64,000 nt of DNA, taken from assembly GCF_000315625.1 (NCBI RefSeq), contig NW_005434546.1:125545-189544 (forward strand), written 5' to 3'. Source of the DNA: Guillardia theta CCMP2712 (taxonomy: Eukaryota > Cryptophyceae > Pyrenomonadales > Geminigeraceae). Each line of letters opens with the position of its first letter. Position 1 is the first letter of the stretch. Shown piece by piece: positions 54,520 through 62,008 of the stretch. A program made the translations under genes and the position numbers. The notes beneath the pieces were generated by a model. That model did no database searches. It was not told the origin of the DNA and saw nothing but the letters and a program-made list of their open reading frames with translations.

Positions 54520-56191
54520 CTAACCTAGCACCCGGGGTATGAAACGAAAGACTAGAGGGAGGAAACACTTCTCAAACAGAAATTTGGCCGCCTGATAGTA
54601 GAGATATTGAGCTGGAACCAAGTGCTCCATGGCCATCATCTCACCTGAATGAAAAAGACAAATAGAATGTGCGGTTTCCGTCTGAAATTCTGTCAATTTA
54701 CGGTGAACGTATGATGTAGTACTGACCTCATCTCTTGCACGAAACGCTGAGGAAGCCTTCCATCAAGGGAAGGAGCGGAGGGACTCAAAATTTCAACAGA
54801 ATGAAGGGTTGCAGCCCAAACCTGTTGAGACAGGTCAACGAAATCGAGCAAAGAAACTGAAGGCAACCGGTCCAAGTTTCTTGAGAACATGCTGTGGTTG
54901 AGGTCTGTAAGCAGGGTTTTTTGCCAACATTGGCTGGAGTAGCTTCACAATCCATTCGTTTTTCTGAAATACGTTCAGTATTTTTGAGAGCTGCCAGTAG
55001 CAAACCTTGTCAAGTAGGACAGTTACTTGTCTGCTGAGTTCGTCATTCGAGGTGGAGATTTTGTTGATACACCATTGCTCAAAGTTATAGTCAACTTCAG
55101 GAAGCTCTTCTTCCATCATCTACCATGAAACATAAGCCATGAAAGGATCCCACAGCCACCAGCCAACCTTTCTTAGCTGAGTCGTGCTTTTGCTGAAAGC
55201 AGGAATAAGTGCCCGTAGAGCAGTCACTGCGACGCAGAAGACATCAAAACTCCAAGGATATTTCCTGCTCTCAAATCAACTTTCGTGGCAGTTGAATTGG
55301 CTAGTCACTACCTGTTGAGCTTCAACTCAGGAGGTGCATAGAGGGGATCGACGGTGTCGTCAGTCAATCCTCGTCGCAGGGTTGCACCCATGTCGCAAGC
55401 ACTCCCGAGATCTAGCGGCTCATCTTAGCTTTACCAGCCAATTATTTGTATGACTTACCCAAAAGCTTCAAGGGACAGCTTCGATCAGTGGGAACTATGA
55501 AGACGTTCTCAGGTTTCACGTCCCTGTGTATGAGCCCTGCACGGTGCAACTGAACGATACTGCATAAGAGCTCTCCAAGAATCTTGACGAAGAGATGAAT
55601 TCTTAGAACGTCTTCTCCTGTTGGACTTGCAGGTACATGCAGACTTTGTTCCAGATGTGAAATATCTTTTGACAGGAATTCATCCAGTGTCCTCCCTTTC
55701 TCTCTGCGGAAAATGAGCATCTGAGAACTAGAAATCTCTTTCGGCAACCCATGAATGTATGGGGGTTTGCACTTTCCAATTAGAGTAGCCCAGCGTCTTC
55801 CATGCCTAGGAGGAATGCTACTGGTTAGTTTCTCATTGAAATATAGCTCGTTTTGCAACAGTCTTTCGGCAAATTCATCTTTGAATGCGAGTTTGACCAC
55901 AACTTCTTTTCCACACCTTGTTTCACCAAAGTATACGGCTCCAAAGCCTCCAGCTCTGTCCGGATTGTTCCACTTGATGCTGAGATCGGACACAGAGAAT
56001 TTCGATGTCATGACGATTGGAGAATGCCTCTGGTACTCTAGCTTGGGGCTAGCATACTGAATTTTTGGTATTGAGAAGGCACTAAGGAATGCAGGTTCAT
56101 TTGATGATACTTGATGAGTACATGACATCAAGATTGGTAATATCAAAGTAAAAACAGATCGGTATACACTCACTCCCATATGCAACATCAT
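54520..56191 (-). CDS. Plastid-type protein kinase (STN-like, DLG motif)
   Basis: The N-terminus is bipartite: a hydrophobic signal-like segment (VFTLILPILMSCTHQVSS, residues about 13-30), then a Ser/Pro/Lys-rich stretch with phenylalanines (AFLSAFSIPK), as expected for proteins entering a complex plastid. The kinase domain has GGFGAVYFGE (81-90; the first glycine of the loop is replaced), VVVK with the ATP-binding Lys 100, and HRDVKPENV (222-230). The next exon has DLGSACDMGATLRRGLTDDT and VDPLYAPPE: DLG in place of DFG and DP-x-Y-A-PPE match chloroplast STN7/STN8-type kinases. Later exons read YPWSFDVFCVAVTALRALIP and NEWIVKLLQPMLAKNPAYRP. A last exon ends FIPRVLG at TAG 54520. STN kinases phosphorylate photosystem II and light-harvesting proteins. 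The role here is inferred. Confidence 0.7.
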
Positions 56192-56624
56192 TTCTTCACC
56201 CTGAGTGGTTCAGCTCACCTCTCTCGTTATCAACACATCCAAATATCTTGAAGCAGGTAGGAGAATTCTGGTATCAGGCTCTTCGAACACTCGTTTGCTC
56301 TTTCTTTTGATGGTTTCCTTCCTGCGATCTCACAATGGGTGCGACTGCAGCCTGCGCAATGCAACTTCCCTTGTCCTCCCTCGCCACTATGCCAATAAAC
56401 GGCAGATTTCCCTCACCCCCAACCCACCCCACCCCCACTGTTCCGGAATGACCTTTATAGAAAGTACCCCTACATGCTGGAAACTCCCTAAAATAATAAT
56501 AACAGAATCGGATGTTGATTGACTCTGAGGCGAATCCGCAGAATCTGCTGAAAAGGCAACACCCACTATTCAGCTAGCAAGCGATACGCAACGCGACATG
56601 CTGCGGGAGGTGATATCTCGTTGA
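56192..56624. promoter_or_regulatory. Shared upstream region of kinase and WD40 genes
   Basis: 430 nt between divergent starts (56191 and 56625). It includes CACCCCCAACCCACCCCACCC-like pyrimidine-rich sequence (56412-56440) and TTTATAGAAAG at 56455, which could serve as a TATA-like element for the plus strand. No gene is seen. Confidence 0.35.
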
Positions 56625-58819
56625 ATGGATTCGATTCTTGATGGTTGCTTTTCCCAGTTCCTCATCGACTGGGTATGGCGAGTAGTGAGTGACTACTACG
56701 CTCGCCTCAAAATTGGTCATCCCAGTGTGATCTTGGCAGGACACAAGGGCACAATTGTAAACAGTTCGTTTTGCTCGTCTTCCAAACTAATGTTGGAGTT
56801 AGAGAAAAGTAGCTGCATGTCCGAGTGGTAAGCTTGCAGCTTCTGCATCAGGCGACCATACTTTGAGGTATTCTTCTCATCAAATCTGTGTTGACATCGT
56901 GTTCACATGTGCGCAACCAAGGATATGGAATATTCAAGACAAAGTTTGTCAGGCTGAATGTGGCTCGGTTCCGAAGAGATTTGCTGAAGGGGAATCTGGA
57001 GATGGTCACGGGCACCTGGTGACAGCGATGAGTTTTCATTCAATGGCATGTTGACTTTATGTTGGCAGGTTACCTGCGTGTGCTTCTCCCCTTGTGGCCG
57101 ACGGATTGCTTCTGTTCGTTTCTTCGTCGAGGGTTAAACAATCTTAAGTTCCTGCAGGCTTCCTTCGACAAGACAGTAAGAATCTGGGATACTCAAGGAA
57201 AGCCTATTGCAGTTCTGCACGGACACACACAGGTGAGTTCAATCGTCTGACAGTGAAGGAGACAAATTTCTGTCATGCTGCTGATTGAGTTAATAGGTGA
57301 TACATTGCTGTGATTGGTCCCCTTCTGGAAATCAAATCATTAGCGCTGGTCAAACTCGACAATTTCTCTGCAAGATTTGATTTGACCTTTGTGGAATAGG
57401 TGCAGATTTTGATATCAGGGTGTGGGAGCTTGAGGGAGATATGTGGGAGACAGTTGAACCTAAGGATGGCAGCTGTGTCGAAGTAGCTCAATTCACTCAA
57501 GTGCTATGTGACACTTTTCTTTTTTAAGTTCGCCTTCTCACTTGGAGTCCTTGACGGGGTTGACAAGCATACTGAAGGTAGTTCGGTCATTTTGCCTCAA
57601 GGAAGTGGCTGACGGTGAAGCAATAGCTGAAGATCTCGATAAAGTGTTTGTTCGCATGACCAAGCGAACTCGTAAGGTGATATGTTCATTTTCAATATTC
57701 CAATTCGTTTTTCTGTGTAAAGAAAGCAGAAACTGTTTGATGGTGTTAACCATGATTATGTCAGGCTCTTCCCCACCTCAAGTGTCGTTCGCGAGTCATG
57801 AAGGGGCACAGCGGGAGGTGAAGGAACTAGAACTGTGTGCTTGTATGCTTCTCATCGTGTATCAGCGTCCTTTCATGTGCATTTGAGCCAAAGACTGGTA
57901 TTTTAGTTTCCTTCGAGTTGCTTGCTTGTGACGTCAGTGTGAAGGGGAGCATGCTATCTCTACAAGCTATAATGGAGAGATCAAACTCTGGAAGATTGGC
58001 CGTCACAACGGGACAGCAGTTGAAGAATTATTGAGATCCTCAAAATTGATCGCTTCGCCTGTGATTTGTTGTGCATGGAAGCCTGATGTATCATTAGAGT
58101 TGTTTGACGAATTTTCCTGATGCTTTGCACATTCAGTCATCTATGATTGCAGCAGGAACCGAAGCTGCAGTCTGCTTTCTGCTTCAAGCAACAGACCTGA
58201 ATGTTCTCTGGTGATGTATTGTTGAGTGCGATACAAGCTGATGGAGAAACAGGAGAGTTGATGTCGGAACGGCATACGTTACTGAGGTTGCATTCATGAA
58301 TTTTGTAGACAAGGAAGAGAAGCAAGAGTAAGTAGTTGTTTCATGCTACTGTACCTCACTGATGCAAGGTGTCTGGTTGCCGCTGCTGGAGATTCTTCAC
58401 CTCTTTGCTGGAAACTTCAATCTGGTTTTTTTTATTTTATGGGCATGGACGTTGTTCAATTTGCATGGTTTGCAGGAGAACGACGCTCGGTGGCAGGCAA
58501 GTGTTTAAAGAACATGGTGTGCTTTGCGAAGATCGATTGTCAGAGAATCATTTGTGGTTGCATCGGGAACAATTTACAGGTACTGCACTCCCTCGTGCCA
58601 ACACTTGTTGCGGATAAAGTGTTTTCTAATTGTGATGTAACCTTGTTCTCTCTTTCTAACCGACAGAGTCCTAAGGATTTTTTATTTTTTTTGACATTGC
58701 TCGCAGATACTTTCGATATGATCATTGGTTTTTTCCGTTTTTCGTTTTGCAATTTTTTGTGTAATTGTATTTCTTACCTGTTGGTCATTTGGACTACATT
58801 GGCATTGTCTTTTCTCTGA
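56625..58819 (+). CDS. WD40-repeat protein
   Basis: Starts MDSILDGCFSQFLIDWVWRV at 56625. Many small exons encode WD repeats: SVILAGHKGTIVN, then TLR-IWNIQDKVCQAE, HLVTAMSFHSMA, ASFDKTVRIWDTQGKPIAVL with HGHTQ, VIHCCDWSPSGNQIISAG, DFDIRVWELEGDMWE, STSYNGEIKLWKIGRHNGTA, VICCAWKPD, SSMIAAGTEAAVCFLLQATD and CLVAAAGDSSPLCWKL. I count at least six blades, enough for a seven-bladed propeller. No other domain identifies a pathway. The 3' end is unclear: the last supported exon reads CFAKIDCQRIICGCIGNN (about 58510-58580), and the given end is the first stop in one of the open frames after it. Confidence 0.55.
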
Positions 58820-59747
58820 TTTTTGTAGTGTGTATTTATGAAGAATTTTGATAAATCTTCCAACAACTCTTGCAACGTCACGGCTTTTGCGACTTTGATG
58901 GTCTGGGTAGACCAACAATTCAAATCTTCTGCAAGAATGTTTGTTGTCAGCATCGGCAAATAATCCACTAAACAGCAATGCTCTGGAGCTTAGTGCCGGA
59001 AGGTATCAGTTAAGTTTTGGGGAAAGCAGTAGGCAGGATGAGGTTTAGGGTCTAGGGTCTAGAAGCGCCGTTTATTCCAGGCATCATGGCTGCGCGCCAC
59101 ACGCAGAGGTTGATGGGTCGTTTGCAGTAGCTGCTCATCACGAATGGTCTGTCAATGACAACTCATCCTCGTTGCTGAACCCTCCTACAGAGATTCTCTC
59201 CTCTCAGAGCCCGTCAGGATCCTCAGACAGGATCGCAGGATGCTGCAGCTGCTGGTCCGATGGGCAGGATGGCGCGAGCAGGGTCAAAGGTGCTTTGACT
59301 GCCCATGAAGTTCCTCCTGATCCTCCTCCTGATACAAGTTCCTCGTGATGCAAGTATGGTTATACACCAGGCCACTTCTTTACATGGTTATACACATTGG
59401 CATGTTTGGTCATAGATCAGTGCAATTATTGCTATACACACATGTATGGTTGTAGATCATTGCAAGTATGGTTTTCAAGGCATCGTACATGTATGGCTGT
59501 AGATCATTTGCAAGCTTCAAGTACAACTAACATACCGTAGTACAACTACTGAGTTGCTTCAACATAACTTTGAGTAAACAGCCTGCCAGTAAACAGCCCA
59601 TTCCCTCGGCTTTCCCGGCGCCGGGCCGGGCAATAATGATTGAGTAAACTAGAAAGGATAGTAGTAAAGTCCTTTGAGCGTATAAAATGAACGTGGTGAA
59701 CCCGAGTAAACTACGTGAAGTAACATATTAGGACGCAAGCACTCATC
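58820..59747. other. Intergenic with degenerate repeats
   Basis: Contains the single-copy telomere-like/19-mer segment at 59045-59096. From 59340 to 59520 there are diverged copies of ATGGTTATACAC and TGTAGATCATTGCAAG. A small GC island at 59595-59635 follows TAACTTTGAGTAAA (59565-59578). No supported gene. Confidence 0.45.
59045..59096 (+). repeat. Single-copy relative of the 19-bp array
   Basis: GGTTTAGGGTCTAGGGTCTA is followed by GAAGCGCCGTTTATTCCAGG and CATCATGGCTGCGCG. The same order (TTTAGGG tract, 19-mer, then ACCATGGCTGC) borders the 17-copy array at 61573-61935. The two are diverged copies of one sequence, here with one unit only. Confidence 0.8.
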
Positions 59748-60100
59748 CGAGAGGAGGAGCTTGCAGCACAACAAGTCGCGTCCGAGAGGAGGAGCTTGCA
59801 GCACAACAAGTCGCGTCCGAGAGGAGGAGCTTGCAGTACAACAAGTCGCATCCGAGAGGAGGAGCTTGCAGCAGCACAACAAGTCGCGTCCGAGAGGAGG
59901 AGCTTGCAGCACAACAAGTCGCGTCCGAGAGGAGGAGCTTGCTGTACAACAAGTCGCGTCCGAGAGGAGGAGCTTGCAGTAGCACAACAAGTCGCGTCCG
60001 AGAGGAGGAGCTTGCAGCACAACAAGTCGCGTCCGAGAGGAGGAGCTTGCAGCAGCACAACAAGTCGCGTCCGAGAGGAGGAGCTTGCAGCACAACAATT
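59748..60100. repeat. 35/38-bp minisatellite, ten units
   Basis: Ten near-identical copies of GAGGAGGAGCTTGCAGCACA plus ACAAGTCGCGTCCGA; some units gain three bases (AGC). The unit holds no stop codon in any frame of either strand, so long overlapping frames appear on both strands. Because 35 is not a multiple of three, a translated array would cycle through three peptide motifs. It is either coding for a repeat protein continuous with the next frame, or non-coding. Confidence 0.85.
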
Positions 60101-60220
60101 CGCAGCTGGCCAAGACAAGACATCTCCACGATAGTTCTCGATTCCTTCACGAAGGGTGCAGTCAAATTCGCGATCCCAGGGAAACCAGTTCCTCCACCGT
60201 TCAGCATCGCTCAAGTACGT

Positions 60221-60715
60221 TTGATGCCCGAGAATCAGCATGCTCCTGTCGAAGCGCTCTCTAGCGGAATCCCTCTCCCCCAACATCACAGCCTTCTGCC
60301 CTCACTGCAGCAAAACAGCCAGCACGCAGAGCACCCTTGCTTCCCTGGAGTAGACGAGAGAAGCAGCAGGACGATCCATATCCCGGAGGTTGACAGCGAA
60401 TTGCAGATCGGAAAGAGCCTGTCACTCTTGGCTAAGCGAAGTCAGCAGGTAGTGATCGTGCTGCCCCCGGACTGCATGATGCAGCTCGACTCGATTGTGA
60501 TTTTTTCGGGGCCATCTACCCTGTGCGACATGGTGGGCACCTCAGATGCAGTGCCAAGGGAGGGGGACAGCGAGAGGGAGGTCCGGAGCTTTCCGCCAAG
60601 CATGGCACGAAGTGTGACCACGTGTAAGGGATCGAAGTGGTCAGACATGGTGTGCATGGCGCTCATCATCATTGTAATTGTAATGCTATTTGTACAAGTC
60701 ATGCTGGCGAAATGA
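60221..60715 (+). CDS. Tail-anchored membrane protein, unknown family
   Basis: The frame stays open from inside the minisatellite to a TGA at 60713-60715; the first ATG after the array is at 60221 (MPENQHAPVEAL), which I take as start, though a start within or before the array cannot be excluded. The body is soluble and Ser/Gln-rich, with IPEVDSELQIGKSLSLLAKR and VVIVLPPDCMMQLDSIVIFS. A single C-terminal hydrophobic helix (CMALIIIVIVMLFVQVMLAK) ends the protein, so it would be tail-anchored. No family recognised; it may belong to the retroelement-rich block. Confidence 0.45.
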   Translation: MMPENQHAPVEALSSGIPLPQHHSLLPSLQQNSQHAEHPCFPGVDERSSRTIHIPEVDSELQIGKSLSLLAKRSQQVVIVLPPDCMMQLDSIVIFSGPSTLCDMVGTSDAVPREGDSEREVRSFPPSMARSVTTCKGSKWSDMVCMALIIIVIVMLFVQVMLAK

Positions 60716-61237
60716 ATTTTGACTTTTAAATTGGAAAGGAAAAGCAGTTGCTAGCTACCCAGCAGATAGTTACCGAATGAATTCATGAAATGTTTCGCTC
60801 CAAAAGAAGAAATGGGTAAGTCAAACACCTCAAGCCTTCACAGAGCAGCTGGCAAGGATCACGTGTCAAGGCAATGCTCTATCATAGGTGAGCAGCCGCG
60901 TGACCATCTCACCGTCGGCCCGCGGGCGGCTCAGTGGTGAAAGGTCAGCACAGATTGACATCCTGCCGCCGCCTTCCACACCGCTGCAAGCTCCTCCCTC
61001 TCCACCTCAACTCCAGCCGCCGCACCCCCCAGAGGATACACAAACAGAGCAAGCCTCGAACGATGCAAGGGGGGTTAGGGAGGAGGAGGAGCCGCACTTT
61101 CCTGCGATGGATCGAAGGGGAGTGCTGCATCAACTTCAATGGGCCACTTGGGAGGAGGAACAAGTAGTAACAGCACGTAGACACTCTCCCAATGCAAGGA
61201 GAACAGAAAAGGTCAGAGCAATCATCATGGGTGGAGA
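60716..61237. other. Possible 5' part of a retroelement
   Basis: A plus-strand frame (60888-61253) is Pro-rich then acidic (PPPSTPLQAPPSPPQ, then EEEEPHFPAMDRRGVLHQLQ). It has no ATG at its start and may be an exon or the N-terminal part of a retroelement reading frame. It overlaps the next feature in another frame. Confidence 0.3.
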
Positions 61238-61490
61238 TGCACAGAAAGGATAACACCCCAGGCAACGTCATCTCTCAAAATGTCAATGGATGCAGCCAAT
61301 TTGTGCTGAAGCACATCCTGGGATACCTGATTGAAACCTACCAGCCAAGCGTCGTAATATTGCAGGAGGTCTTGGTAGTGGGCGGAGAAAAGAGATAGCT
61401 CTCCGAACGATGCTCAAGAAAGAATGGGGATGCTACCGAGTGTTTATGACGAAAGGTACAGGGGAAAGGAGAAAGGGTAAAAGTGATCTA
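61238..61490 (+). mobile_element. LINE endonuclease remnant
   Basis: In one frame: NVISQNVNGCSQFVLKHIL, then YLIETYQPSVVILQEV, matching the start of the APE-type endonuclease of non-LTR retrotransposons (N-x-N-G ... P-x-x-x-x-LQE, with the catalytic Asn and Glu present). A TAG follows at 61396-61398, and the continuation EIALRTMLKKEWGCYRVFMT is in another frame, so the domain is broken. The rest of the endonuclease and the reverse transcriptase are absent before the 19-bp array begins. Confidence 0.6.
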
Positions 61491-61572
61491 CACCTTTGAC
61501 GCTGGCACATGCTGACCTTCTCCCCCGCCCCTCCCCCTCGCTTAGCCACTTCGCCATGTCGGAGGGGGAGCG

Positions 61573-61593
61573 GGTTTAGGGTTTAGGGTTTAG
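61573..61593 (+). repeat. Interstitial telomere-type tract
   Basis: Three tandem TTTAGGG-type units (GGTTTAGGGTTTAGGGTTTA) lie directly before the 19-bp array. The same motif in diverged form precedes the related single unit at 59045. Confidence 0.85.
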
Positions 61594-61916
61594 AGCGCCG
61601 GTTATTTCAGGCAGCGCCGGTTATTTCAGGCAGCGCCGGTTATTTCAGGCAGCGCCGGTTATTTCAGGCAGCGCCGGTTATTTCAGGCAGCGCCGGTTAT
61701 TTCAGGCAGCGCCGGTTATTTCAGGCAGCGCCGGTTATTTCAGGCAGCGCCGGTTATTTCAGGCAGCGCCGGTTATTTCAGGCAGCGCCGGTTATTTCAG
61801 GCAGCGCCGGTTATTTCAGGCAGCGCCGGTTATTTCAGGCAGCGCCGGTTATTTCAGGCAGCGCCGGTTATTTCAGGCAGCGCCGGTTATTTCAGGCAGC
61901 GCCGGTTATTTCAGGC
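61594..61916. repeat. 17 perfect copies of a 19-bp tandem repeat
   Basis: AGCGCCGGTTATTTCAGGC repeats 17 times with no mismatch (323 nt = 17 x 19). It is bordered on the left by TTTAGGG units and on the right by ACCATGGCTGCACGCG, then a long open frame at 62009. Perfect identity points to recent expansion. A promoter-like monomer array, as in the 5' ends of some LINEs, is one reading. Confidence 0.95.
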
Positions 61917-62008
61917 ACCATGGCTGCACGCGTGGTGTAGGGGAAGCTGCCAGGGCGCCAAGGAAGCTGCAAGCGAGAGGTTTGTATACTTCAAATAGCT
62001 TTCTAAGT

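Noticed and set aside
59748..60289. Cys/Leu/Ser-rich minus-strand frames across the 35-bp repeats
   Set aside because: The unit lacks stops in all frames, so such frames arise automatically. The plus strand has better support from the continuous downstream frame with a tail anchor.
61594..61916. Array of identical short units resembling a CRISPR array
   Set aside because: Units are directly adjacent with no spacers, and the genome is eukaryotic; it is a simple tandem repeat.
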